The notes under the pieces: generated by a model
Databases searched by the model: none
What the model was told of the DNA's origin: nothing
Seen by the model: only the letters and a program-made list of their open reading frames with translations
Assembly (NCBI GenBank): GCA_030411725.1
Contig: MU839839.1
Coordinates: 620,001-684,000, forward strand
Origin: Echria macrotheca
Lineage: Eukaryota; Ascomycota; Sordariomycetes; Sordariales; Schizotheciaceae
Direction of reading: 5' to 3'
Length of the DNA stretch: 64,000 bases
Shown here: positions 10,079-21,665 of the stretch, one piece after another
Numbering within the stretch: the stretch's first letter is position 1
Layout: each line of letters starts with the position of its first letter
Made by a program: the position numbers and the translations under genes

Positions 10079-13000
10079 TCAGCTGCCCTCGGCAGCCCTC
10101 GCCCTCCCCCTTCTTCTAAAAAAGTCCATGACTCTTCTCGCTGGACCGCTGCTGCCGGAGTGGTCGTGGGTTCGCGACGGCAAATCGCCCTCCCAGGCAT
10201 CCCCAAATCGCTTGTTCTTCTGGAGCACGGCACGCGTAGGTCGACCGGTGCTAGCGATCCTCCGTCCGTCCACGTCCTGGAACTGCTGTTGGGAATAGGG
10301 GGCGGATCCGGGGGGACGGCGCATATCAACCGACGGATCCGAGCCTGCAAGAGCCGCAGTGTTGGGAATGAAGTTATCGGGTCCAGATGAGCGACCATAC
10401 TCATTTTGCGCGTACTGTCGTTGTTGGGAGGGATATGTCTCCGACGAGCCTTGTTGAGAACCGTGAAGCTGCGCATACATCCTGTCGATGGTGGCCGCGT
10501 CCACATGGTCCCGCCCAGCATCCTGATCGATGTATCGTCCATACTGGTCGACCATCGGGGGGTCCTGGATGGGCAGATCTTGCGAGTCTTGCGGCGCTCT
10601 GTCGTCGTCCTTACCGATACCAATGGCTTTGAGCGAGAAAGAGCCCGGGAGGAGAGAGAATCGCCTGTTCTGCTTCTCCTGTGAGGCTTGTGACCCTGCT
10701 ATGCTCCCCGACCGCTTCTTGCCGAGAGCAATAGAGAAAGAGCGGCGCGAGCGCTTCGAATCCATTGACATTCGAGGTTCATCGCCACTCAGCATGGGGT
10801 TCATACTAACCGGAGGATAGCGTTTGGCTTTCTCTCCTCCCGCCTGCTGCTCTGATCGTTTGTTCTTCCTACCCCCGAACAGGGAGCCGCTCCGCCCAAA
10901 GAGCTTGCCACTGATCTCACCCATTGTGCTGGATCGTTTGTGGCCTTTGACCTCGGGACCCGTGGCACCGCTGGATACGGGCGGGCGGCTCTCACCCTCT
11001 CGTGCAAACCCAGACACCCGAGCAAACTTGGAAGGCACGCTGACACTCGGCCGCCCGTACTCCAGGTTCTGTTGCTCCTGAGACGCGCTGGGTATACCAT
11101 AGGCACTCGAGTTGTTTCTCGGCTGTTGGATTCTTCCGTGGGCGTTAGTATCGGCAACTTCGGGGGGAACTGGTTGGCCGTACGAGCCTCGTCCGCCCGC
11201 TCCCACGGGTCTGGAACCCGACGTCGAGCCGCCCGTGTGGGGCCGCGAACCCGCGGTGGCGGATGTCATATAAGCTGCTTCTGACACGGCGCGAGCATCG
11301 CGGCTCGACCGAACCGGAGCAGCTGCATTATTTCGATGGGAGCTGGGCGGCCTCTTGGAAGCGTTGACCGGCTTGCCGTACCCCTCCTTGCTCACAGGCG
11401 GGTCTCGGGGCAGGGGCTTGTCTTTGGGAGAAGAAGTTGGGCCGGAATCGACAACTTCCACGGCGCCCTGGCTGCCTGAGCGTGCGCGTGTCTTGCCTCC
11501 AGATGGTTGCGTCGTCGAGGGATCACCCCGCTGCGTCGTTGTATTGGGCGGAACATATTCCACCTGAACAGTGCGCCGCTTGTTATCCCGCTGCTGTTTG
11601 GCGATCGCCGCCTCTATTTCGGCGTCCACGGTGCCTTGTTTGCTGACCAAGCCACCAACCGTTGGCGTGGCTGCCGACTTCTTGGACGATTCGCGAACCG
11701 ACGAGCTCCGAGCGAGCGGCGGACCGTCTTCGTCCTCGGCCGGAACAGTGGTGTTCTGTATTTCCCCTGGGGTCGTGGTGCTCGACGTGATGAACTCGAC
11801 GACATGAGCATATTCGCTCAGCCAGCTGTGGCGGGCAACCTCGAAAAGATCTGCTCTCTTTCGCGGGTTCGGCACGAGGATCCGTCGCAGGAGATCGCGG
11901 GCGTGCGGGCTTACGTATTCGGGGAATGTGAGCGGGGTGTTGACTATGTACTTGTACAGAAGATTAATGTTGTCGCCTTCGGGGTTTGCCGGGTCGTCGT
12001 CGAAGGGCAGATAACCTGCCAACATCGCATACTATATGTTCGATTAGCCTCGCCCCCTCCACATCAAATGTCCTTGTTGCTTACCAGGATGACGCCGCAG
12101 CTCCAGACATCCACCTTTCTACCGGTATACAAGCTGTCGCTAACAACTAGTTCCGGAGCGGCGTAGCATGGACTGCCACAGCTGGTCTGCATGAGATCAC
12201 CTTTCCGCGACCCGTTGGTCTTGACCTTATCGAGTCCGGCGCGCTTGACGAATTCGCGATCCGACAGATTTAACTCTTCCTCTTCCGATAGCTCTTCGTT
12301 CGGATCAAACGTGTTGGCAAAGCCAAAGTCGGTGATGATGATGTTGCGGTTGCGATCGAGAAGCAGGTTTTCCAACTTCAGATCACGGTGCACAATTCCC
12401 TTCTTGTGTAGATAACCTACGCCAGACACGAGCTGGGCGAACAGGCGCCGCGCCGAATTGTCTTTCAGGTACCGGTGATTGAGAATGTAGTCGAACAGTT
12501 CTCCTCCCGAGGCGTACTCCAGCACAATGCCATAATGCCGCTCCGACTCCTCCATCTTGTGTAGACGGACGATATTGGGGTGTGTTAATTGCTTCAGGAT
12601 GGCAACTTCGCGCATGATCTTGGCCATTCGCGTAGGGTTGCTCCCCAGCTGGTCCTTCTTGATAAGTTTGATAGCAACCTAGGAGCCACCACAAATTAGC
12701 CACATCCGTTTGTGAAACGTTGGTCTATGCATACCTGGACGCCGCCTTCTTGCTTCCAACCAAGCTTCACCTTGCCAAATTCACCCTCACCAATGGTATT
12801 ACCAAGGATGTACTCGCCGAATTTGGTGTGCTTCTCTCGCTTAGAGTGATCGTGCCGGCTCCTTCCCCCACGCCTGGGCTCCTCGGCAGAGCCGGCGGAG
12901 ATGATGGGCGGCGGTGCGGCATCGTCATCTTGGACACTGCCGACGTGGTGAGGTTGGGCCATAGCAAGTCGTTCTTGTTCCCTCTCGATATCCACCTCGG

Positions 13001-13658
13001 GTTGCGAAATCAAGATGCTGTTGAGAATTTCGCTTGCCTCTCTTGACGGGCCCTTTGAGGAGTTGGTCGTGGGGGGCGGTGAGCGGGCCGAAGACGAGGA
13101 CGTGCCGGGTTGCCGGCTGTCTCGCGCGCCTCCGGTTCGCGGCGGCGCGTCTTGGGAAATCTGGTTAACCCTGCGAGCATCGGCGCTGCCGTTCGGGTCC
13201 CTGCCGGGTTCCGTCTGGGTTCCTCGGCGGGGGGAAGCGGTGGAGCGTTCGTTTGGCTGGGCGGCGCGCCGGGAGCCGGATCCACCGTTGGACTGATGAT
13301 GCGTCGACGACGTTCGCGGCGGGACTGCGGTAGCCATGTTTCGTTTCCTGTCCGAGTGCGACGCGTTCTGGTCGGGCGACGGAGCTACCGGGACGGGGAC
13401 GGGAGAGGCGAGAGCGGCGCGGGAGCTCATCGGGGAGTTGTCGTTGGCGCTGGGCCGGCGGGAAGGGTGTCGCGAGGATGATGCCGGCGATGCTCCCGCG
13501 TTCTGCTGATTGGCATGGTAGCCGGAGCCTTCTCGCGACGGGGAGGAGTGAGACGACTGGTAGTGTCGATTGGCCGGCGACGCCGAGGTCAGGGGAGGAG
13601 TGTTGAGGGCCGAAATCGACGTTGGCTGTAGGGGTGCCGCCTGGAGCGCACTCGACAT
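10079..13658 (-). CDS. KIN4: Serine/threonine protein kinase, Kin4/Ppk1 type (KfsA-like)
   Basis: In yeast Kin4 enforces the spindle position checkpoint by blocking mitotic exit; the Aspergillus relative KfsA affects septation. The exons are 13658-12735, 12678-12085 and 12031-10079, with introns of 56 and 53 nt, giving 1156 residues. A disordered N-terminal ~279 residues precedes the kinase domain. In it I see the glycine loop GEGEFGKV (290-297), VAIK lysine 312, HRDLKLEN with Asp407, DFG at 425-427 and GSPCYAAPE ending at 484. The segment YAMLAGYLPFDDDP with INLLYKYI and RILVPNPRKR downstream is characteristic of Kin4. The DFG-to-APE interval is about 55 residues because of an acidic, then Lys-rich insert. 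The C-terminal ~550 residues are low in complexity with basic Ser-rich patches, as expected for a cortex- or spindle-pole-targeted kinase. No stop interrupts the joined frame. Confidence 0.92.
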
Positions 13659-16600
13659 CTTCCCAGGCCGACGCGCAAAAACGGGCGTGGCGATTGCAAC
13701 AGGCTGCTGCTGCGATGTCGTGTTGTTTTCCGGCGACTGTGGTCCCGTCCGGGGCAGGATGGGGGCAGAATGGGGCTGGCTTGGGCTGGCAAGGTGATGG
13801 AGTCAGGGTCGGCCGGGTGAGGAGCGACTCGACAAAAAGAAGCTAGCAGTTTCAAAACGGCTCTGCACAATGCACCGCCCGCGAGATCCTGTTTGCGTAA
13901 ACCAGAAAGGCCAGCAGGAAACCAGGTCGTCCAAATCACCAATCGGCCAATCCAGCGACCATTGTGCGTTGTGCGATTTGTTGTCGGGGTGGTCTTGGGT
14001 GCTGATCGTCGTCCCAGAGCTGTCGGCGTCAATCTGCGGCTGCGCTCCTGCAGACGAGCGACGCGACACCTGCGGACCCTGCCTTCAAGCGGTCTGCCGA
14101 GTGCTGACAAGCTTGTTTACTTGCGCCACAGCCGCAAGACAATGCGGGAGATGGCCTCAGCAGACGTGCGACAGGAATGATGGAGTTGACAGATGTCTGC
14201 TGCAGCCCTGATGGTGTCTTTCGGTCTTGTCCGGGGCGCAGGGCGGCGTGACGGCGGCTGGGAGGGAAGAGGAGTGACGGCTTCTGCGACGGGAATTTGT
14301 CGAGATGAGATGGTCGTGCTCTGGGCTGGGGAGCTTTGGAGCTGCTGCGCGCCGCGGGTTGCACATGTGCCTGGAACAGACTCGGCGAAGGGCGGGTACT
14401 TGTCAGACACGCAACGCGTTGCGGGCCGGACGCGTACCTTGCGCTGTGAAATGAGCCTTTAAATTGCTCTCTATGCTTGGGCTAGGATGGATCGTGCCTG
14501 GCTTGATGGAAATTAGCGTTTGGTCAACGTGTTAGCGATGGCCCCTAGTTGCACTGCAGACCACTACCATCGCACGAGCCACGGCCTAACAGCATCCAGA
14601 TCTCGTCGCTACAAGGGTCACTTCGAAACGGGATCCAACTCTGTTCAGCACATCGAAACTCACCCCCATTTGGCAAGTTCGTGAAAGCGAATCGGGCAGA
14701 CTCAGCAACGGCCATCTCGTATTTGCAGCTACACTACACCATTTCGTCCAAGAGTGCACAGGCGATCATCCGGTTTGATGTCGTCGAGGGATCGGCTTGG
14801 ACCTTCTAGAAGCCTGCAGCGTCGTTGGTTCGAGCATCGAGCATCGAGCATGACCTCAACGGAGGTCCAAATAAAGCCTATGTTTCCCCGTGCCACTCAG
14901 CAAGGCGGCATCGATTTTGCCTTGGTCTCCGCAGACCTTAGCCGGTTGCTGGTCTTCGTTCCAAGGCGCTGTTACGCATGGACGGCTCAACCCCAGAGGG
15001 AGGATTCTGTTTTAATGTTTGAGCTGACTGATAAGTTACCAGGCTCGCTTCGTTTCCAGTAATACCCTTCCTCTCCAGCTGGCGCAGTCAAGACTGTCCG
15101 TGAAGAGCCTACCAACCCTTTTGCTCCGGCGTAGCAGTATCTCTCAGACTTCGCCATGCCGAGACTGATATGGCCGATCTCGCTGTGTCCCCGGCCCGCT
15201 ACACCGTAGCTGAACCCGGGATCACGCAGGGCTTGTTGACGTTGAAGCAGGCTCCGTATGGCCTTGGCGGCATGGGAATCCGCAAGTGCCTGAAGTCAAG
15301 TGGGTGTTGTAATACTGTGGCAGTCGAGAGACGGTTCGTCCCTTGCCTGTTTGGGCAACATCTTGGAAGTCAGCGTTGCGTTCCAGTGGGCTGCATTCCT
15401 GGGCCAGGGGACAGGCGAGCGCAAGGTTCAGGGGTCCAGCAGCGCACCGCATGCCTTTCAGCTGTCTTTTCAACGTCTCTGGCTTCAGTTCCGCCGTCCT
15501 GAATGGCTTCCAGCAGCCGCAGGCCAAGTTTAAAGTAGACTCGGCTGCGAGATGCACGATGCGCCGAGAAGTGGTACCGACCACCACCCGTCTGTTTTGT
15601 TCTCGCGCAAATCACGACCATCGCCTGTCGACGATTCGCCCGAGGCCGAGAAACGCGCCGTTCCTACGCGTTACGATGTGTTTCGTCTGCTGCATGAACT
15701 TGCCATGTTTACCACACAGACAGCCGTGTGGGCCACCCTCTTTTCTTTTTAGCCCCCGCTTCCCCCTCCCCCACCTCGCGATCGGTAATCCAACCAAGCA
15801 TGAGCAAACGCGCAACGGCTGCCACATCTCGACTCGCTGAGCTCCGGCAAAATATTTCCATGTGGCTGTAGTGTAGGTACGCTACCAATAACCCAGCTCC
15901 GATCGTTGGCCACAGCCCAGTGGGAGAGTCACGGAAGGGTGGCACACACGACTTTGCATGAAACACAGGTTATGACGCGGTGGGACGGCGCGGCCAGCCC
16001 TCCACTGGATCTCGTCTCCAACAAGACGGTCTTCTCCGGGTTTAATCTCGGGACGCACATCTGGCCTACTCTACGCGACTCTATTATTCACGTTGACCTC
16101 TTCAGAAGGTCAATATACCGGCCTCGCGACGGAAAGATGACGAGGTTGTCAAGCTGCGCGGAAGGGCATTGACATCGGAGATGAGGCGCATAAGAGAAGG
16201 GCATGGTCGGCATCCACCTTGACTCCATCGGCCCTCCATCAAGCATGCTCCGGCTGCGCTGCGAGGCTCGCTGACAGCTTGGCTCCGGATGGCAGCCGCC
16301 CAAGACTCCTCTTCTCCACGACCGATGCTGTCCTGGACCGGCAAGTCCTGCAGGCGCCCTTTTGATCGTTTCTTCCTTCGCCGCTCATCTCCTGCTGTCT
16401 CTGGCCCAAAGAGAACAAGATTGCCCCTTTTTCCTCTCTACGTCGTCCCAAAAATACGCATGCCGCCGTCCGTGTTTGCTCGTTCCACGGATAGGTAGAC
16501 GCAAAACCTAAACCCCCAAGACGGGACGCCGTTTATGCCCTGGTCCCCTTTTCGGGATGCGCGACAGCCTGGAGCAGATCTGTGTGGTGGACGCGGACGG

Positions 16601-17295
16601 TTCGGATTCCCACCCTTCGGGACTGATTGCCGGATCCGCCCCTGGCTTGCATGGCCGCTGACGCCATTCTGCCCAGGGGTTCCCCAGGCACCGTGGACCG
16701 CATCCCACTGGTGCAGCCTCACTGGTGTGCATCTGAGAACAGAGCCAAACAGGAACATGTACCAAAAAAAGGCATCTGGATAGGGGACGGAACCGGTAGG
16801 GAACCAAACCACGGGGTCTTCGCTTCCTGATATTTCTCCTATTTCTTAACATGGATGCAGAACTCTTCTCACCCAGTTGCCCAGGACTGACCGACGATAC
16901 AGCTCATATCCACCACGATTCAATGCGACCTCTCCCTTCCCTGTTTCCATCTCAGGGGCTCGGGGCGAAAACTGGCTCTATGAAAAGTACTGGGTTCAGC
17001 CTCCTGCGAGATATCACATCTCGTCGCTCACGGCCCGCAAAAGTGAGGATAACAAGCCACAGACGGTCCGGCAAACGACTGGTTGAGTCAAGCACCCCGC
17101 TAGACCACTGAGAAGACTTTGGACTGCGGCACCTGGCCGTTCCCCGCGGAAACCTGCCTGTCCAATGTCTCGAAGCCGGGTCCCTTTCTTATTCAGCCTT
17201 CCCGAGAGGCTACTCGCTATTCAGAATCTATGTCATTTCTTGGCTCGTTCCTTTTTACTAATCCGTACATATCCGGAAAAAAAAAGGGGGGGTAT
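13659..17295. other. 3.6-kb intergenic region, no supported gene
   Basis: This separates the start of the kinase gene from the stop of GWT1; both are on the minus strand. The nearest part probably holds a long kinase promoter and 5' leader. Many open frames of 60-170 codons occur on both strands, but none shows a domain, membrane pattern or consistent exon structure. A triplicated CGAGCAT unit sits near 14829-14850. Confidence 0.5.
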
Positions 17296-18865
17296 CTAAA
17301 GTTTGATGGAGATATTATACGCATCCAACGCCACGGCCACGGCCGTTACCGTCGCCATGTACCCCACCAATATCCCCATGGTCGCTACCCGTCCGACATC
17401 TAATGTGGGAACTGTCATGTTGACAAATCCCGTGAGGAGATTGGCAAGGAGGAAGACGGCCAACCCGTTCCGGTTGTAGGCGCGCAATACGCGGCTGGTG
17501 GCCGTGTCATGGGCTTCTTTCTCGGCGCGAGCATCTTGTGCATTGTAAAAGGCTGGAAAGAAGATGGTGTCAACCAAGCAAAAGGCCGACACGAGGACCG
17601 TGTTGGATGCCACGACCCAGAGGACATAAGGTAAGTTTGCCAGTCTCCGCGACACCGTCAGGCCGGCGCCGTATGTGTAGTCGGTGCACAGAAAGTACAG
17701 GGCCACCCAGACCAAGGACCACACAGTCTGGGTCAGAAGAAGGGTGGTCCTCTGGCTGCCAGCGGTCGAGGTGGCAGTGCGCGGAGTCAACCGCCTTGGC
17801 AGAACAAGCATGCCCGTATCTTGGCCAGCCAGGAAGATGGCCAGGTATCCCAAGAAACTGAAGATGCCTTCGCGATTCATCGACAAGAGGTCGGTGCGCG
17901 GACCCGCCAGGATGAAGGCCTTGAGGTCTGTGCTTTCCAGTACTACCTGGTAAAGCACCCCCAGCAGGATCGACAGAGCAGCGTACGAGGGGATAACCCG
18001 CAGAGCAGACTGGAAGAGGGCCACGAAGGGCGGCAGGAAGCCCAAGGTGAAGAAGAAATTCCAGTGGACACCATACTCTGTGACATGCTCGGCATAGTCC
18101 AGGCCCTTGACGCTCAAGAGCCTGACGAAGCCCAGGACAAGAAGCGGCAGAGAGTGACGTATCGACCGAAGAAGGCGGGTGGCGAGCGGAGTAACGCGGC
18201 CATCGGCGCGCTCCTTGAGCACGGGCCGGGAAGCGACGATGCCGGCCGAGAAGACGAAGGAGCCGACGCCCATGTCCATCAGCGACGTACCCCAGGTCTC
18301 GACCTTGGCGAAGCGGCGCGGGAAGAGTCGGAAGTCGACGGCGAGGATGCAGATGCAGGTCACGACCATCATGTTCCCGCGGTAGTTGGTGAGAAAGGGC
18401 TTGGTCGACAGGACGCCCAGCGATCCGGCCCCTGAGGACCCATCCTTCTGCTTCGCCTGAGCAGCCGGCGGGAGCTTTGGCTTTTTCCTGCGGGCCGCGA
18501 GGTTCGGGGGCAGGGCGAAGTAAACAAAGAAGGAGGCCGTCAGGAGAAGTATGTTTAGGAGAAGCGGGGCGCTGGAGTACAGGGTTACGGAGAGCAGGAG
18601 GGCGCCCACATTGAGGAGGAAGTCGACGACGAACGCGAGGGCCGTGTAGGGCTTGAAGAACGACTGTCGGGCCTGCAGGACGGACCAAAGAAGTGAAACC
18701 ACCTGAAGCAAGAAAAATGTCAGCGACTGCGACCAGACATGGGCGTCTTCGGTTGTGACATACCGGCGCGACGGCGCAAACCTGGGCGATCTCGGAAACA
18801 GACCCGCCAGAGAGGTTGGACACGAAGTCCTCCTTGAGCTGTTTGTAGCTCGTCGCGTTGACCAT
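17296..18865 (-). CDS. GWT1: GPI-anchored wall transfer protein 1 (inositol acyltransferase, PIG-W)
   Basis: Gwt1 acylates the inositol ring of GlcN-PI on the ER lumenal side, an early step in GPI-anchor synthesis needed for cell-wall mannoprotein attachment. There are two exons, 18865-18764 and 18702-17296, with a 61-nt intron, giving 502 residues. The N-terminus MVNATSYKQLKEDFVSNLSGG is the family signature, with the VSNLSGG segment followed by EIAQVCAVAPVVSLLW across the splice junction. Further marks are NYRGNMM, FPRRFAKVETWGTSLMDMGVGSF, and the EYGVHWNFFFTLG segment. REGIFSFLGYLAIFLAG lies in the second half. About a dozen hydrophobic helices are visible, in line with known Gwt1 topology. 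Gwt1 is the known target of manogepix-type inhibitors. The overlapping long frame on the same strand in another phase is a shadow. Confidence 0.96.
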
Positions 18866-19636
18866 GGCGGCGCAGCAGAGCAAGAGGAAGGGGGTAAATG
18901 GAAGCAGAGACTCTGGAAAGTCGCGCGCTGAACTAGGCCGGCATGGCGCGCAGATATCCCGTCTGTGTCTGGAGCAAGACGAGGTTGAACGTTGACTTGT
19001 CAATTGCGAGTTGCGGTGCCAGCTTGCCACTTTGGAGCTTGACGGCTGCCAATGATTGGTGCTGTGACACCTCGTTATCGATAACACCCAGCTGCAGGGG
19101 GACCATGTTACTGCAGGCAAACGATTGCAGCCCACTAACTTAAGCACTTGCGAGCTTCATCCTCAACCTCCAACCTCCAACTTCCAACCTCGCATTCGAC
19201 ATCGAGACATGTCATTTCAGGATGGCTAGTGGCCGTGTTCCAGATTGCCCCACCGACGGCAGTTTCCTCGTTTTTCTTTGTCTGGCGTTCCAGAGTGCTG
19301 GAAATGCGGGCGGCTGAGATGGATTCCCATGGAATGTGTCCTTCTGCCACGCATATCCTGAAATGCCCCTGCGCCTCTCTCTTTGTTCTCAGCAGTCGAC
19401 ATGTCTCGTCAAGGAGCTTTGTCTCGCACTGTTGCATCTGACTCAACGCCATGACCCGCGCCCGCTTTCACCGTCCTCGCTCGCCCTCCGATGGACGCCG
19501 AAAGAAAGGGGTGGCCATGGATACAAAAGGACGGCCGTCTTATCGCCGAGGACGCCTTCGTCTCTCCCATGGCCACTGCTGCTTCTCTTCAGAGCCTTGA
19601 CAAGTAACCGATCTGACAGCTCGAGACACGCTCGAA
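18866..19636. other. Divergent promoter between GWT1 and the BTB-tail gene
   Basis: This 771-bp stretch separates two divergently transcribed genes and must hold both promoters. No gene or strong sequence motif is recognised. A repeated CCTCCAAC-like pyrimidine stretch lies near 19160-19185. Confidence 0.5.
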
Positions 19637-20855
19637 ATGGAGGCCCAATCTCGACCTCGGCCTCCCACGCTGCACCCAGTGTGGACAGGCCCCGATGAGT
19701 ATTCTCGTCATCACAAGAATCCGCCGTACTCAGCCCGGAGCTCGGTCTTTTCACCGGTTACAAGATCGCCGAACATGCCGAGTCCAATGTATCCTCGGTC
19801 GCCGGGATACGACTACTCGATGCGGCGGCACGAGCAGGCCATGCTGGAAAGCCTCGACTCCAGAGGCAGACCTAGGCCACTCGAGATACAAGATACGCGC
19901 ACAACTGTCCGATCACTCTCTCCGATAGCCGAGGCGAACTGGGACCGTCGGCGGTCCTCGTTTGCCAGCGTTGCTTCCCCGCGTGCTCCTGCGCCGACGC
20001 CAGTCTCGCCTCGACCGCCGCTTTACCTGCAGCACCCGCGACCGCAATCTCTGGCGGCTGAGACCAGGTCGATGTTGGTGAATGGTCTCCCGTCGATTCA
20101 TGTCGGGTCTGCGAACAGCAGCGGACGACGTCAATCCATGCCGCCGGCTCTCCCGACGCCCCGGCGCAACAGCCAGCATACGCGCGATGAGCTTCAGGCC
20201 TGGGGTCATGTGTTTTTCGGGAATGCTTCGGATGCCAGCTGCTTCGTCTCTCCGCTCGCCCTACGGCGGTCTAGCGAATCTTCGTCGACCGACGACGCAA
20301 CCGACGATGCCGCATCACCGGCCCCGAGACCCCAGGTCGGAAATCGGGTGACTATCCGTGCCCGTGTTCGGCCGCGTGAGCTCGGCCGGAAGCCTTTCCT
20401 CCTGAAGCGGGAGTTTGATATGGACGAGCTGAGAGCTACTATCCCCGAGCCGTCGCCTAACTTGAAGGAGCCACGGAGATTTTCGGCCGATGTCGTCAAG
20501 CCGAACGGACACGGACATGGCAAAAACAGAAGGCGGTCGTCGACAGCGAGCGTCCTGGATTCCGAGTCTTCTCCTGTCAGAAGCACCAACACGGTGCCCA
20601 TTCGTAAGTCACTCTCTAGTTCTCAGTTTGGTATAGTGTTTACTAACATTTGCAGATGCTGCATACGCACGCGCCTACTTTCCTGTTCTCGCTGCTCTGA
20701 TTTACTCGGGTCATATCAAGCCCGGCGATATTATTGACCTTCCCCTGCCTCGACCAGAAGTCTGGACGCAGACGGTGGCTTATGCCTATACTGGCCAGGG
20801 CGACCTGACGGAGGCCATCAAGCAAAACATAATGTATCTGGGCGGCAAGGTCTGA
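19637..20855 (+). CDS. Disordered conserved fungal protein with short BTB-like C-terminal tail
   Basis: There are two exons, 19637-20603 and 20656-20855, separated by a 52-nt intron with a GTAAGT donor and TTGCAG acceptor; the product has 388 residues. The first ~190 residues are Pro/Ser/Arg-rich and disordered. A moderately conserved-looking part follows (ELQAWGHVFFGNAS..., then basic and acidic runs). The second exon encodes about 65 residues reading AYARAYFPVLAALIYSGHIKPGD, then LPLPRPEVWTQTVAYAYTG and LTEAIKQNIMYLGGKV. This resembles the helical C-terminal half of a BTB/POZ fold. I cannot see the full BTB strand pattern in exon 1, so the domain call is tentative. The start is the first ATG of the open frame. 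No function is assigned. Confidence 0.75.
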
Positions 20856-21665
20856 GCCGAGGTTTTCTTTAGGTGTTCTTTTTTTCCACCCTCTCAACTC
20901 ATATGATGGGCGATGGCGCATGACGTGGATGATACCTTTATGTGGTTGCATTACCAATCAATCGAATCTTCTCATGTATCTTGTACATTATCAAGGGTCT
21001 TTGTTTCCTCTCGGGATTTGAATAAGCATGTTCATTCTTTGATGATGTGATCTGGAAGGACCTCTTGGCGCGTGTCACGTATGAGTAAGTCAGGGTCGCT
21101 TTGACGGTGGTAATTTGCTCCGTGCCGTCTCTCAGAATGACGCAAGTTGCCGCGGTGATGGGATGACTCCAGGTCTGGACTTTCGGGTTTTGGTGTTTTG
21201 ATTTATTTGGGGCAGTGTTTAATCAGTTGTAATTATGTTTGACTTTTCGGGGGTTTTATTCCGGTGTTCACGGCGCAACGCCGGACTTTTCTAGACTGGC
21301 CATCCGAAACGCGAGGTCCGCGGGTTAAGATATCGAGAACTATCCGATGTTGTCATAATTCGATACACGTTGCCCACTGACCACCCCTCCTCATCCCCCC
21401 TCCCTCCATTATGAGAGTCAATGCTGTGTTTTTGTTGGGATGGAGGGAATGTATTGAGTAGGATGGTCCGGATGACCCGGCATCGCTGGGTAATAATTTC
21501 CACACGCATACCTCTCTCTCTTTTCCTTTTCTTTTCTAGAGATAGCTCATCTATATCCATTGAAGAAGAAAAGGCATCGGGGTTATATATGTATATATAT
21601 CCCCAAGAAATGAAAGAAAAAATCGTGTGATAATTAAAAGAAGAACATGACCTGCCACGCGCCCG
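20856..21665. other. Intergenic, no gene seen
   Basis: Both flanking genes are on the plus strand, so this holds one 3' UTR and the promoter of the P-loop gene. A TATATATGTATATATAT run lies at about 21584-21600. Confidence 0.5.

Noticed and set aside
17570..19147. 525-codon frame on the same strand as GWT1 in another phase
   Set aside because: It overlaps the Gwt1 exons and reads as low-complexity Arg/Pro/Leu. The Gwt1 frame holds family signatures across the splice site.
21584..21600. TATATAT run as a TATA box of the P-loop gene
   Set aside because: It is a simple alternating repeat about 70-80 bp from the ATG; calling it a functional TATA element is not supported.
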